Both the position numbers and the translations under genes were made by a program. DNA of 64,000 nt from NCBI GenBank assembly GCA_947498765.1, contig CANMLG010000004.1, positions 99,163-163,162 on the forward strand, written 5' to 3'. Every line of letters starts with the position of its first letter. The stretch's first letter is position 1. The notes below the pieces were generated by a model that did not search any database, was not told the origin of the DNA, and saw only the letters and a list, made by a program, of their open reading frames with translations. Of the stretch, positions 1 through 10,994 are shown piece by piece. The stretch is from an uncultured Aquimarina sp. Its GTDB lineage: Bacteria > Bacteroidota > Bacteroidia > Flavobacteriales > Flavobacteriaceae.

Positions 1-6
1 GAGGCC

Positions 7-3000
7 ATGAAATCTTTTATAGGCTTACATAATTCCAGTGTCAACTATTTATGTGTATCCAAAAAGAATTTCAATGATTTTTTACAGCTTCCTTGGCAAT
101 TTGAGGTGATTGATATTTATGCTATTGACGGATGCATTCAAAAGGTTAAAAAGGGAAAAAAAGAAGCACTGTTAAAAGCAGGAGCGCAATTGAATAGCTT
201 ATTTCTTAAAATAATAAATGGAGTACAAGCCATTGTTGAGGCTGCTCCAAATTATATAGAGGAAAGTTTGTTGCCATTACAAGCCTCACTTCAAAAAAAG
301 CATGAACCACATATTGCCTTATTGTTTGCTTTTTTAGAAGTATTTAAACATTTCCAAGGCAATATAAATGAGTTAAGTAAAAAGCATTTAGACTTTTTTT
401 ATGAAGAAGTATTAAAAATGCGTCCTAAAGATGCCGTACCAGATCAAGCGCATATTGTTTTTGAGGTGGCGAATCATCAAGAGCAATATGTATTAAAAAA
501 GGATTTATTAGTAAAAGACAGTAAGGATGCCAATAATCAAGATATACAATTTGGTTTAGATCATGAGGTGGTAGTTGACAAAGCTCAGATCAAAGAGGTA
601 AGAACACTTTCATTATTTCCAACTACAGATAATAATGACAAGACCTATATTGAGGGGGTATATATAGCTCCAGTAGCGAATTCAGCAGATGGAATAGGAA
701 AAAAATTTAAAGAAGATCAACCTGCAAACTGGGCTACACTTGGTGATAAGTATAGTAAGTATATTAAAAAAGGAAAGGAATTAGCAGAGGAACACCCAAA
801 GGCACGTATAGGTTTTGTATTGTCTTCACCAGTATTGTTGTTGGAAGAAGGAGAGCGTTCTATTGAGATACGTTTGAATTGCAATTTACGAGAAGGAAGT
901 ATTTCAGCTGCAAAAATTAAACAGAATTTAGATGAAATTATAGCTCAAAAACAATTTTCATTTAAAAAAGAAACAGTTGAAAATTGCGAAACAATAACAG
1001 AGGAGACCAAGAATTATTTACTAAACCTATTGGGTAATGAAGAAATATATGTGTTAGGAAATAATTTAGAACTGTTTTTAACACAAAAGGATCCTATTAG
1101 TTGTTTGCCTCTTTTTAATGACAATGAAAAAAAACGCTTGTGCGAGTGTGGTATTTTTGAAGAAAACATGTCAAAAGTGGGGCAGTTGTTTTTGATGTCT
1201 TTTAGTGGTGAAAAAGATTGGGTAATTCCTCAACAAGAAGTGATAGAGGACTTGGTGATTGATTTACCTCCTTTTTCGGACTTGAATACAACTGCCGATC
1301 TCCAGTTTATATTTAGGTTGAAGTTAACAAAAGAAGATCCCAAGGTGGTGTTTTTTGATGAAGAAAAACTGAAGGAGAAAATTGATGTAAATACGTCGTT
1401 TCCTTTAGTTAAAATAGAACTCAATCCAGTTATTGAAAAGTTAGAAAATGTGTTGACTTGTGATGATATTATTGGTGGTAGACCTAAAAATGGCAATAAA
1501 AAAGGATGTTGTTTAGAGCAAGAAAAAAAGGATGTAGGAGAAATTTCAATTTCACCATATCATTTTTTACAAGGGATCAAGTTAGTAGATGCCAAAATTA
1601 AAGTTAATGTTTGCGGGCTTAAAAATTTAATTGTTCAAAATGACGAAAATTTACAAGATGTAAATAAACCCATGTTTCCATTTGGTCCAAGACCGAAAGT
1701 TGATGCAACGTTTATTATAGGATCAAAAGAGGTTTTTTGTAAAAATTGGCAATCATTTCGCTTAGGAGTAGAATGGAAGGACCGACCTGTTGATTTTGAA
1801 ACGTATTATGAAGCTTATAATTTAGAAGACGGGGTGAATATCACTACAAATGTTTTTGAAATTAGAGGTGGTGTTTTAGATAAAGGTCTATGGGAAGATG
1901 GTGGTGTGAATAAAAGATTATTTACCTCAAAAAACGGATTCACTCCATGTTCGGCAATTAATGCAGCATATAATTTTAATGGATATCGGTGGAATCGTGG
2001 GGATTTCCCAATTACAGCCTACGAGACTAAATCAATGCCTAAGGAACCTTTAACCCCGTTAACGGTTAATTCTAGAAAAGCTTTTTTTAGAATAAAATTA
2101 AAAGGAGAAGATTTTCAGCATGATAGTTATGCATTTGTGTTGGCCAAACAAATGATGGCTTTGGCTAATATTTTAGATCCAAAGTCTATTGAAACAATAA
2201 AGGATGAGGTTGATAATATAATTACATTATGTGATGAGTCTGAAGATCGAATTGATGCTATAAAGTCGTGGGGAGGAACGCTAGAAGATCTTCAGGATGA
2301 AGTTGAAAAAGCACCTCCACCTCCAATATTTGCACCGATCAATATACCTTCAACTATTCCAGGGGATCTTTCACCATATGGTTTAGAAAAAATTGACGAA
2401 AGTTTATGCGGTAGAGCAGATAAGATTAAAGCTGTTTTTATAGCAAATAATGCCGATAATGCCATACTTCCAAATGAACCCTATACACCTGCTATAAAAT
2501 CCTTGTTTGTTGATTATAAAGCAGAAGCGACAATGAGTGATATGGATATTACACATTTGTATCCTTTTGAAAACACATCAAAGTTTGAAAATATTGAAAC
2601 CAAGCCCACCTTATTTCCTTTTTTTAATGATGAAGGAACACTATTTATTGGTTTAGAAAAAATAACTACTGGGGGCAGTTTATCAGTATTATTTCAATTA
2701 GCAGAAGCTACTGCCGATTCGGAATTGGATCGCGCCGAAATTTATTGGCATTATTTAAGTACTAATGAATGGAAATTATTGCAATATGATTTTGATGTGA
2801 TTTCGGATGAAACAGATCGTTTTACGGTATCTGGGATTGCAAGTATTGTCATTCCCGATGATATTACTAATAAAGGGAATACCGTTATGCCCGATTCATT
2901 GTATTGGATTAAAGTATCCACACCTAAAAATGTCAAAGCAGTTGCCGAAACTATAGGAATACACACGCAAGCAGCTAAAACTTCGGCTAGGTTTAGTGTC

Positions 3001-3843
3001 CTAAATGATAAAAATAGATTGGAAACTCCTTTGGCGTCAGGAAGCATAGCTAAACTGGTGAATGGAGATTTTAATATTAAAAAGGTGGAACAAATTTACC
3101 CTTCATTTGGAGGAAGAACGCCAGAAGTAAACGGACATTTTTATACCCGTGTAAGTGAACAGTTAAAGCATAAGGGAAGGGCATTAATGTTATCCGATTA
3201 TGAAAAAATTATATTGGAAGGCTTTCCCGAAGTTGAAAAAGCCAAATGCATTACCCATACTATGGGATTATCTGCTATAGATTACAAACGTGATTTGGAA
3301 GTAGCGCCAGGTTATGTGGTAATTACGGTAATACCCGATTTAGCAAAGTTAGAATCGGGGAACTTAATTGCGCCAAAAGTCCCGGTAAGTTTATTGGAAA
3401 AAATAGGGGATTATATACGAAAACGTACCTCGCCTTTTGCACGTATAAAAATAATGAATCCAAGGTACGAAGGCGTTGATGTGGCAATTAAAGTAAGATT
3501 ACATAGAGGGAAGTCACCTGATTTTTATACAAAAAAATTGAAAGATGATATCACCCTATTTTTAGCGCCATGGGTGTTAGGAGATATCGAAAAACTAGCT
3601 TTAGGTCAACTAGTGCGCTATTCAGACATTATTGGTTTTGTAGAGCAATTGGAGTATGTGGATTTTATAGTGAAGTTAGAATTAACAGGACTATGTGATC
3701 AAAAAGGGGCTATTATAAAACCATTAACGGCTAGAACCGTTTTAGTGCCCGGAAACATTTGTGTTGAGCATGATGAAGAGACCTGTTTGGAAGCAGAGGT
3801 TACTCATAAATTGAAGTCTAATAAAGTACACCAATTGACATAA
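7..3843 (+). CDS. eCIS baseplate protein, baseplate J / Afp11-like
   Basis: A 1278-residue protein that probably forms part of the baseplate wedge of an extracellular contractile injection system, in the place of Afp11 and phage baseplate J/gp6. The recognisable part is the C-terminal fifth: a block near residues 1055-1085 (KGRALMLSDYEKIIL, then FPEVEKAKC) followed by a hydrophobic YVVITVIPDL strand, a basic segment (RKRTSPFARIKI) and HRGKSPDFYTKKLKDDI near 1167, the layout of baseplate J C-termini. The first two thirds show no motif I know. There is no signal peptide or membrane segment, as expected for a cytoplasmically assembled particle. It begins six bases into the window, so the upstream tube, sheath and spike genes are not visible. 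One base separates it from the next gene. The family is well supported; the exact Afp number is inferred from gene order. Confidence 0.82.
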   Translation: MKSFIGLHNSSVNYLCVSKKNFNDFLQLPWQFEVIDIYAIDGCIQKVKKGKKEALLKAGAQLNSLFLKIINGVQAIVEAAPNYIEESLLPLQASLQKKHEPHIALLFAFLEVFKHFQGNINELSKKHLDFFYEEVLKMRPKDAVPDQAHIVFEVANHQEQYVLKKDLLVKDSKDANNQDIQFGLDHEVVVDKAQIKEVRTLSLFPTTDNNDKTYIEGVYIAPVANSADGIGKKFKEDQPANWATLGDKYSKYIKKGKELAEEHPKARIGFVLSSPVLLLEEGERSIEIRLNCNLREGSISAAKIKQNLDEIIAQKQFSFKKETVENCETITEETKNYLLNLLGNEEIYVLGNNLELFLTQKDPISCLPLFNDNEKKRLCECGIFEENMSKVGQLFLMSFSGEKDWVIPQQEVIEDLVIDLPPFSDLNTTADLQFIFRLKLTKEDPKVVFFDEEKLKEKIDVNTSFPLVKIELNPVIEKLENVLTCDDIIGGRPKNGNKKGCCLEQEKKDVGEISISPYHFLQGIKLVDAKIKVNVCGLKNLIVQNDENLQDVNKPMFPFGPRPKVDATFIIGSKEVFCKNWQSFRLGVEWKDRPVDFETYYEAYNLEDGVNITTNVFEIRGGVLDKGLWEDGGVNKRLFTSKNGFTPCSAINAAYNFNGYRWNRGDFPITAYETKSMPKEPLTPLTVNSRKAFFRIKLKGEDFQHDSYAFVLAKQMMALANILDPKSIETIKDEVDNIITLCDESEDRIDAIKSWGGTLEDLQDEVEKAPPPPIFAPINIPSTIPGDLSPYGLEKIDESLCGRADKIKAVFIANNADNAILPNEPYTPAIKSLFVDYKAEATMSDMDITHLYPFENTSKFENIETKPTLFPFFNDEGTLFIGLEKITTGGSLSVLFQLAEATADSELDRAEIYWHYLSTNEWKLLQYDFDVISDETDRFTVSGIASIVIPDDITNKGNTVMPDSLYWIKVSTPKNVKAVAETIGIHTQAAKTSARFSVLNDKNRLETPLASGSIAKLVNGDFNIKKVEQIYPSFGGRTPEVNGHFYTRVSEQLKHKGRALMLSDYEKIILEGFPEVEKAKCITHTMGLSAIDYKRDLEVAPGYVVITVIPDLAKLESGNLIAPKVPVSLLEKIGDYIRKRTSPFARIKIMNPRYEGVDVAIKVRLHRGKSPDFYTKKLKDDITLFLAPWVLGDIEKLALGQLVRYSDIIGFVEQLEYVDFIVKLELTGLCDQKGAIIKPLTARTVLVPGNICVEHDEETCLEAEVTHKLKSNKVHQLT

Positions 3844-3844
3844 A

Positions 3845-6800
3845 ATGGGAGGATTATTAGAAAATACCGCAGCTGTCATTAAGCAAAATGATCCAGATAT
3901 TCCTGAGTATTTAGATTTTGATCGCCTACGCAGAGAAGGTCTAGAACATATTGGGAATTTAGCAGGTAAAATTTGGACAGATCATAATGCGCATGACCCT
4001 GGAGTTACTATTTTGGAGGTACTTATTTATGCATTGCTTGATTTAGGGTATAAAACAAATCTGCCTTTTAAAAATTTAATTGCTCAAAAAGATAATTCTG
4101 AAAAGGATGATAATTTTTTAACTCCTTTAGAGATATTGACTATAAACCCAGTTTCTGTTACCGATTACCGAAAATTGCTGATAGAAATTGATGGCGTTCG
4201 AAATGCATGGTTAGAAATAGCAGATCAAGAAGTGGCTTTGTATGTTGATCAGCAAATGGATCGTTTAACATGCACACCACCAAGTACACCTAATGAAGGC
4301 GAAGAAGCTATTTTTGAAGAAGCCATACATGTTATAAATGATAGGGAAGATTGTTTACTAAATAAAGCCTATGAACAACTCTTTTTAAATGGACTGTATA
4401 AAGTTTATATAGAAAAAGAAGATGATGTGGTTGACGAAGCAGCATTAAAAGTAGCTGTTAAAAGCTTCTTGTTGGAGCATCGAAATTTATGTGAAGACTT
4501 TATACAAATTGAAATTTTAAAACCCATTGACTTTGGTGTTTGTTTGGAGGTAGAAATTACTTTGGGTATTGATCCTAAAAAGGTGTATTCAAAAATTATA
4601 AAGGCCGTAAGGAATTATTTTCAACCAGAAATTAACTATTATACGCTTAACGAACTTTTAAACAAAGGAAAAAGTATTGATGCTATTTTTGAAGGAAGAC
4701 CGTATCTCAAAGAAAGTTTTGGTTTTGTAGATACAGATGAACTGGAAAAATTAGAAAAAAGAAATAAAATCCACCTTTCGGATTTGTATGCGGTGGTTTT
4801 GGCCATTGAAGGCGTTCAAAAAGTTAAAAAAGCACATATAAATAATGGGAATAGTTCGGGTAGTATAGCTTGGATACATAGTCTTAAAAAAGATGAAGTT
4901 CCTGTTTTTTTATTAGAAAATTCATGTATTGACTTGTATAGCCCGCAAGGAATTATAAAGCTAGATAAACTAAAAGTACATCAATCATTATCCTTTGGGA
5001 AAAAATTTAGACTTCCGTTAACCAGTTTGGATAATGAAATTCCTATGGGTGTTTATCATGATGATTTGGGCGAGTTTTATTCCATTCAAAATGACTTTCC
5101 AGTAGTGTATGGTGTAGGGGAAGATGGCTTAGCCGAAAGTGCTACTTTATTAAGAAAAACACAAGCTTTACAATTAAAAGGCTATTTGTTATTTTATGAC
5201 CAATTATTGGCTAATTATACGTCACAATTGGCCAATATTCGTTCTTTATTTTCATTAAAATCAGAAGCCGAATATACCGAAGAAGCTTGTAAAACCTATT
5301 TTACGCAACTACCAGATAGTATACCAGGTATTGAAAGTTTATTAAAATTTCATACCACTACCGAAACTCAAAACGGGAGTTCCGTAGTAGCTTATCCAGT
5401 ACAAAATAATGAGGCATGGAAAAATACGATAGCTTTATTGGAAGCGCATCCACGAACAGAATTTAGTATTGGTAATTATTGTGATCATCAAAGTGGTTTG
5501 GTGGATTTGGTAAGTTTTGAATCCATAAACAAGCGATCCATACATATCAATCAATTGGTAGATATTTTCTTTTCTAAAAAATATAGTATTCAAGTTTTGG
5601 AGGATCGTTTTGGGTGCTTTTTTGTGCTTTATCCCAATACCTCAAGTGAATTACTACTGGTAGGAACAAAACGTTATAAGTCCATTAATGAAGCTAAGAG
5701 TGAAGCTAAAAATGTGGCTTTTATGGCTTCGACAGTTACGGGCTATAATTTGGTTACCGATACCTTAAGAGGAGCTACGCAACACTATTTTGGGATTGCA
5801 TTTCATCCTGTTTCGTACTTGAATGTTTTACAGGAATTAACCGAAAATAAAGAGGAATATAGTACTAGACGACAACTCTTTTTGGATCATTTATTGGCCC
5901 GATTTGGTGAAAGTTTTACAGACTACACCTTGTTGCAATACAAAGGCAACTTAAGTGAAACTACACTGGATCAAAAAAGGATTGCAGATCAATCGAGTTA
6001 TATAAAAGAATTTGCAGATTTAAGTAGAAATAGAGGGAAAGCCTTTGACTATCTAAAGCCAGCATGGAATACAGACAATGTTTCGGGATTTGAAAAAAGA
6101 GTCTCCTTATTATCAGGAATAAATAATTACGAGCGAAGAAATTTATGCAATTTCGAAGTCACCGAATGCCACAGGTTTGTACTAAATGATGCTAATGGAA
6201 ATTTGCTTTTTAGAAGTAATCGTAGTTATGAAAGTAAAGAAGAATTACTCCTTGCAGCAAATAAAGTTTTAGTGCAGCTTAGGGACCCTAAATCATATAA
6301 AAAATTAGAAAAAACCTTAAACGGATTTAACAGATCGGTCATAAGTAGATTATTTTCTGCACAAGCATCGACAGAAAATATAGTGACTACAAAATATAAT
6401 TTTCATCAGCAACTAACCGATCATAAAGGGATCGAAGTGGCCCGAAGCACGAGTTTGTCATCGGAAACATTAGCATTAAAAAAGCAGGGGGATTTTATAA
6501 AAAAAGGAAAGCTTCAAACACTTAAAAATGAAGATGACGTATCCCGAGAATGTCGTTTGCTACCTGTAGCTCGCGAACATTGTTTTTTGGATGCACATCG
6601 CTTAGATCAAAATCTAGAAATAAAAACACTTGAAAGTTGGAAATGGCATATTCAGCACCCTATTAGTAAGGAGCATAAAATGAGTGCTACCGCATTTTCT
6701 TCGGTAAATGAAGCTTGGGAAAATGTGTTAAATGAAGGCGCATTAGATTCATATTTAACCCAACATGATTCCGCTTACAAATGGAAATTAAACATTGCAG

Positions 6801-9800
6801 GAAGTAAATTGGTGTTTGAAGGTGTGGGATGTTATCCAGATAAAAGCAAGGCGACTGATGCCTGGCGTAGAGCTAAAGTATTGGGGAGTGATGCCAAAAA
6901 TTATGTGGTAGCGCAGCAAGGAAATCAATTGGCCTTAAAAAATGAAAAGAAAAAGATTATAGCCCTAGCCTTACTTCCTGAAAAGGAACTAAAAACGATC
7001 ATAGAAGAAAGTACTATAGCTTTTGGAAAACGAAATACGAAGCCGAGTATTGAAAGGGTGGCTGATAAAGTAGGATTCAAGGTGCAACTAAATGAACAAG
7101 ACGCTTCTTTAATTAGTTATGGCGTATATCATTCAAAAAAAGAGGCGTTGTTAGCCCTAGAAAAAGCCTTTAGTTTAGGTGGAGATAAAAAAAACTACTT
7201 ACAATCGGGCGATGAAGGAAATCCAGAATATAGTTTTTTATTACGTGATACGGATGGTTCTTTTTTAATGATGCCCCCAGAGCATTTTGAAATTGCAACA
7301 AATAGGAATAAAGCCCTAAATGCAGTAGCCCGATTTATAGCCAAAAATGAATCCCCAGTACGTATAAAAAAAGAACCTAATAAATACAATTGGTCACTTT
7401 TTAATAATGAAGGCGTAGTATTACAATCAACTTCTGAATTTACATCTAGAACAAGAGCAAAATCAGATTTTGATAAGACAATTGCCATAGAGGCCTTACA
7501 TAGTTGCGAAGCATTGTGTAAGGAACTGTTATATGATTATAAAGTGGTAAAAATACCCGCAGCGTTTAATTTTATTTACGGAAACACTGATGCAGATAAT
7601 GTGTTTAATCCTCTTTTTATAAGTAGTAAAGCCTATAAAAAAGTTGAAGATGCCAAAAAAGCATACACCGAGTTTGTTGACAAATTACCTCAATTAACAT
7701 TAAAAGAAACTAAAAAAAGTAAAATAACGAGAGAATTTACATTGTATGATAAAGCATCGGTTGTAGCAACTCAATTTACTAAAAGCAGTATACCAGATGA
7801 TATTACTAAATTGGCAATAAGTACTTCGGAAAAAGCAAGTTTAAGTGAAGCCGAACAGCTGAAAAAGTATATAAGTAATGCTTATGTAAATAGTGAAACT
7901 CCGAATAGCGATTTTACTATTTCGGATATGGCTCAGGATGGACAGATTTCATATGAGTGGCGATTTTTAAAAAAGAATATGCCATTAGCAATACATCCAA
8001 GTTTATGTTATGAAAAAGAAAATGCATTACAACTTAAAAGAGCTATTTGTGATGTTATTCCACCAATTCAATTAAAAAAATGCCCCGATAAACCTATTGT
8101 AATTTGTCCCGAAATGGATAAAGATAAATTTCATTATCAGGTGTGTTTTAATACAAATGAAGAAGAAGAATTTGTTCTAATAAGCTATGTAGGTTATAAA
8201 ACAGCGGAGGAAGCAGAAGAGGCTTGGGAAAAAGAATGGCTTGAGGTTATTATTTATGCCAGAAATACAAATCAGTATAGCAAAGGGAGTAAAATTAGTG
8301 TAGTTGAACAATACTATGACCCTGAGTCAAATGCTTGTGAAACGGACGCATTTATAGCAGTAATACCAAAAGAAAGAAAAGTAAAAGAACAAGGACAGGG
8401 GTTGATTGAATTTTATGTTCAATTAGCGGAGTTATTTCCCATATACAAAGTTGAAGTAGCGGAAGATAATGATATAAAGGTGTATTACAAATACCGAGTA
8501 GTTGTAAAAGAAGAGGAACGTATTGATGTTGGCGATTGTATAAATACACATGTAGAAGAGGTAGAAGGAACCCCACTGTGGGATAGTGTGGCTCGTTTTT
8601 CTAGCATTGATGAAGCAATTGAAGCTTATCAACATTTTTATGTATTAGCAGGAACGTCTAATAATTGTAGACTGTTATGCGAAAAGGGGAAATTTTATGT
8701 AGGACTTATTGAAGTACTGGCCGAAAGCGCGTGTAATTTTAAAAGTGAAGCCGAAGCATGGGATAATGCTTTTCCTAAAAAACTAGATTCGTGCAATGAT
8801 TGTATGCCAGGGGGTTTACGCGAATTTATATATGCTGCTGAGGATACTCAAAATTATATTCCAGTTTGTGATCAAGATTACTGGAAATTTAAAATAGTAT
8901 CACCTAAGTATTACGTGGCTAATCATAGTTGCTGGTACGATGATAAAGGTGATAGAGATGAACAAATTACTACATGGTCTTCAATTTTAGAAGGTTTGGA
9001 TTGGAAACTTTTTTCTTCGGGCTTATTTTTTGAAACAAATGAAGAAACTCCTGTAGGTGCAACACCGATTACTCATTTGGTTAATTCACAAAAAGAACAC
9101 TTTAAAAGTAATTGTGATGTAGTTGATGAAATACGCAAGTGTATTAAAATTTGTGAGGATCAGGCTAATGGGAAAAATGAGCTTAAGCAGTGTATTATTG
9201 AAAGCATAAAAGGCTTTAAAAAAAAGGATGAATTAATAAAGCTGTTTGATATAGATATTGATGCATTTTATGCTTTGATCAATCGTTTTCCTATTTACAA
9301 AACAACAGCCGGTTATGGATTCCGATTGTATTGGTCGGCAAATGATACTATGGTTTCGGAAACAGGTTTACGCCCTTGTGGTTGTGATGAGGATACCATA
9401 CCTAGAGAAGAGGATACTAATACTTGTAAAGAAGTTTATCCCTTTGTAAGTAAAAAATACTACTCTTGCTGTTCGGAAGCTTTATTGGAGTTTGAGAAAT
9501 TTTGCCAATTAATAGCGGACAAGACTTATACTGTTGAGTGTGTTTCCAAAGCTAAATATGGACCGTATTCATTTCAAATAGTTGATCCTAGCAGGGAGTT
9601 AGCTTATCATCCACAACAATATAATTGTTTACAAGAGGTGGAAGATGCTATTGAAAGAACTAAGGCATGTGTAGACAATACAGGGATGCACTTGTTGGAA
9701 CATATTTTATTACGACCAAAGCATATTGGTGAATGTAGTTATTCCTTTGTGTTAGGAGGCGATGACGTGCTTCAAACAAAAAGTTGTTTACTTCCCATTT

Positions 9801-10993
9801 GTCCCGATTATTGTTGTGAAATTCCATGGAAACCGGATATGGATAAAGATGATCCATGCGCTGACAATACAGCTATAAATACTATTTATTACCTACCCGG
9901 TTCGGATCCTTATTCTTTTTGGGCTACGCTGGCGCTGCCTTCATGGGTAAAACGTTTCCGAACAAAACAATCACGAGAGGCTTTTGAAAAATTACTATAC
10001 AAAGAAGCACCAGCATTAGTAGGGCTACATATTTTATGGTTAAGTCCAAAGGATATGTGCAAGTTCGAAGATGAATACAGAAGATGGATGGAGTGGAAAC
10101 AAGGCCCAGTAAAAGATGGGAAAGAAGAAGGTCATCAGTGGTGTGAGCCAGAAAAGGGGGCTCCTATTTGTGCTTTAGTGGATTGCATTAAAACATTAAA
10201 ATCGGAGCCAGTATGTGAAACATCAGTAGAGAACCAAAATGATTGTGATTGTAACTCAAATGAGTTTATAAATGATGATGAATGTTGCTTGCCTAATGAT
10301 ACAGAGGGGACTATATTTTGGTCTTGTTGTGAAACGATCCTAACTAATTTACCACAATTTGATGAAGCTCAAGCTTTATTGATGTCATCAACAAAGGAAG
10401 ATAGTTTAGCAGTAGTAAAAGCCGAAGAGGTATTAGAGCAAAAAAAGAAAAAAGTTAATGGGACTCCAAAAAATGATGCTTCAAAGATTACTAAAATCAT
10501 ATCCAAACAAGTAATTAAAAAGAAAACAGAAAAAGCGGCAAAAAAAGGAATAAAAGAGCATGATTTATTGGCTTTAGTCAGAAAAAGAAAACCAAAATAT
10601 CTTAAAAACATAGAAGTACTTTCAAATGAAGATATGCAGAAAACGAAAAGTTATGAGCGTACTGTTTTCTTTCTTAAAAATACACCAACATTAACAGCTT
10701 ATATACAGTTAGTTAACTTTTTTGAACGCTATAGTTTACAAAAGGGTAACAATATTGCAGGCTTTTTAGGCTTGCTAAAAAATGCAACTTGGCATTTGCT
10801 AGATCAATTAGTAATGAATCAAAAGCAAGAATTAGTTACAGGTGATATAGATCTTTTAAAATCCAGCTTAAAAGTACTAAATGAAAAAGGGCTTACGGGG
10901 AAAGTAATTTATGAAGAGTGGAATATTGAGGAGGTAAAGCAAGTAGCCAACACTAAAACGCTTACTCAAATAAAACAATTAGTAAACTCATAA
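3845..10993 (+). CDS. Giant eCIS baseplate protein (Afp12-like position) with YegP-like repeats
   Basis: A 2382-residue protein directly after the J-like gene, where other eCIS loci carry the Afp12-type baseplate wedge component. The N-terminus (residues 1-90: DRLRREGLEHIGNLAGKIW, then DHNAHDPGVTILEVLIYAL) matches the conserved start of Bacteroidetes eCIS baseplate proteins, followed by a gp6-like region with TDYRKLLIEIDGVRNAWLE near 105. From about residue 930 to 1940 runs a series of units about 50 residues apart with the pattern of the YegP/DUF1508 fold: a W/F-x-hydrophobic strand, a turn, then S/G-x-Y/F and a helix (starts near 935, 978, 1080, 1126, 1181, 1371, 1430 and later, with similar units near 580 and 770). 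The C-terminal part contains GMHLLEHILLRPK near 1947, a cysteine-rich patch and a conserved-looking block SWVKRFRTKQSREAFEKLL near 2034. It is far longer than Afp12. The repeat assignment is by eye. Confidence 0.75.
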   Translation: MGGLLENTAAVIKQNDPDIPEYLDFDRLRREGLEHIGNLAGKIWTDHNAHDPGVTILEVLIYALLDLGYKTNLPFKNLIAQKDNSEKDDNFLTPLEILTINPVSVTDYRKLLIEIDGVRNAWLEIADQEVALYVDQQMDRLTCTPPSTPNEGEEAIFEEAIHVINDREDCLLNKAYEQLFLNGLYKVYIEKEDDVVDEAALKVAVKSFLLEHRNLCEDFIQIEILKPIDFGVCLEVEITLGIDPKKVYSKIIKAVRNYFQPEINYYTLNELLNKGKSIDAIFEGRPYLKESFGFVDTDELEKLEKRNKIHLSDLYAVVLAIEGVQKVKKAHINNGNSSGSIAWIHSLKKDEVPVFLLENSCIDLYSPQGIIKLDKLKVHQSLSFGKKFRLPLTSLDNEIPMGVYHDDLGEFYSIQNDFPVVYGVGEDGLAESATLLRKTQALQLKGYLLFYDQLLANYTSQLANIRSLFSLKSEAEYTEEACKTYFTQLPDSIPGIESLLKFHTTTETQNGSSVVAYPVQNNEAWKNTIALLEAHPRTEFSIGNYCDHQSGLVDLVSFESINKRSIHINQLVDIFFSKKYSIQVLEDRFGCFFVLYPNTSSELLLVGTKRYKSINEAKSEAKNVAFMASTVTGYNLVTDTLRGATQHYFGIAFHPVSYLNVLQELTENKEEYSTRRQLFLDHLLARFGESFTDYTLLQYKGNLSETTLDQKRIADQSSYIKEFADLSRNRGKAFDYLKPAWNTDNVSGFEKRVSLLSGINNYERRNLCNFEVTECHRFVLNDANGNLLFRSNRSYESKEELLLAANKVLVQLRDPKSYKKLEKTLNGFNRSVISRLFSAQASTENIVTTKYNFHQQLTDHKGIEVARSTSLSSETLALKKQGDFIKKGKLQTLKNEDDVSRECRLLPVAREHCFLDAHRLDQNLEIKTLESWKWHIQHPISKEHKMSATAFSSVNEAWENVLNEGALDSYLTQHDSAYKWKLNIAGSKLVFEGVGCYPDKSKATDAWRRAKVLGSDAKNYVVAQQGNQLALKNEKKKIIALALLPEKELKTIIEESTIAFGKRNTKPSIERVADKVGFKVQLNEQDASLISYGVYHSKKEALLALEKAFSLGGDKKNYLQSGDEGNPEYSFLLRDTDGSFLMMPPEHFEIATNRNKALNAVARFIAKNESPVRIKKEPNKYNWSLFNNEGVVLQSTSEFTSRTRAKSDFDKTIAIEALHSCEALCKELLYDYKVVKIPAAFNFIYGNTDADNVFNPLFISSKAYKKVEDAKKAYTEFVDKLPQLTLKETKKSKITREFTLYDKASVVATQFTKSSIPDDITKLAISTSEKASLSEAEQLKKYISNAYVNSETPNSDFTISDMAQDGQISYEWRFLKKNMPLAIHPSLCYEKENALQLKRAICDVIPPIQLKKCPDKPIVICPEMDKDKFHYQVCFNTNEEEEFVLISYVGYKTAEEAEEAWEKEWLEVIIYARNTNQYSKGSKISVVEQYYDPESNACETDAFIAVIPKERKVKEQGQGLIEFYVQLAELFPIYKVEVAEDNDIKVYYKYRVVVKEEERIDVGDCINTHVEEVEGTPLWDSVARFSSIDEAIEAYQHFYVLAGTSNNCRLLCEKGKFYVGLIEVLAESACNFKSEAEAWDNAFPKKLDSCNDCMPGGLREFIYAAEDTQNYIPVCDQDYWKFKIVSPKYYVANHSCWYDDKGDRDEQITTWSSILEGLDWKLFSSGLFFETNEETPVGATPITHLVNSQKEHFKSNCDVVDEIRKCIKICEDQANGKNELKQCIIESIKGFKKKDELIKLFDIDIDAFYALINRFPIYKTTAGYGFRLYWSANDTMVSETGLRPCGCDEDTIPREEDTNTCKEVYPFVSKKYYSCCSEALLEFEKFCQLIADKTYTVECVSKAKYGPYSFQIVDPSRELAYHPQQYNCLQEVEDAIERTKACVDNTGMHLLEHILLRPKHIGECSYSFVLGGDDVLQTKSCLLPICPDYCCEIPWKPDMDKDDPCADNTAINTIYYLPGSDPYSFWATLALPSWVKRFRTKQSREAFEKLLYKEAPALVGLHILWLSPKDMCKFEDEYRRWMEWKQGPVKDGKEEGHQWCEPEKGAPICALVDCIKTLKSEPVCETSVENQNDCDCNSNEFINDDECCLPNDTEGTIFWSCCETILTNLPQFDEAQALLMSSTKEDSLAVVKAEEVLEQKKKKVNGTPKNDASKITKIISKQVIKKKTEKAAKKGIKEHDLLALVRKRKPKYLKNIEVLSNEDMQKTKSYERTVFFLKNTPTLTAYIQLVNFFERYSLQKGNNIAGFLGLLKNATWHLLDQLVMNQKQELVTGDIDLLKSSLKVLNEKGLTGKVIYEEWNIEEVKQVANTKTLTQIKQLVNS

Positions 10994-10994
10994 A

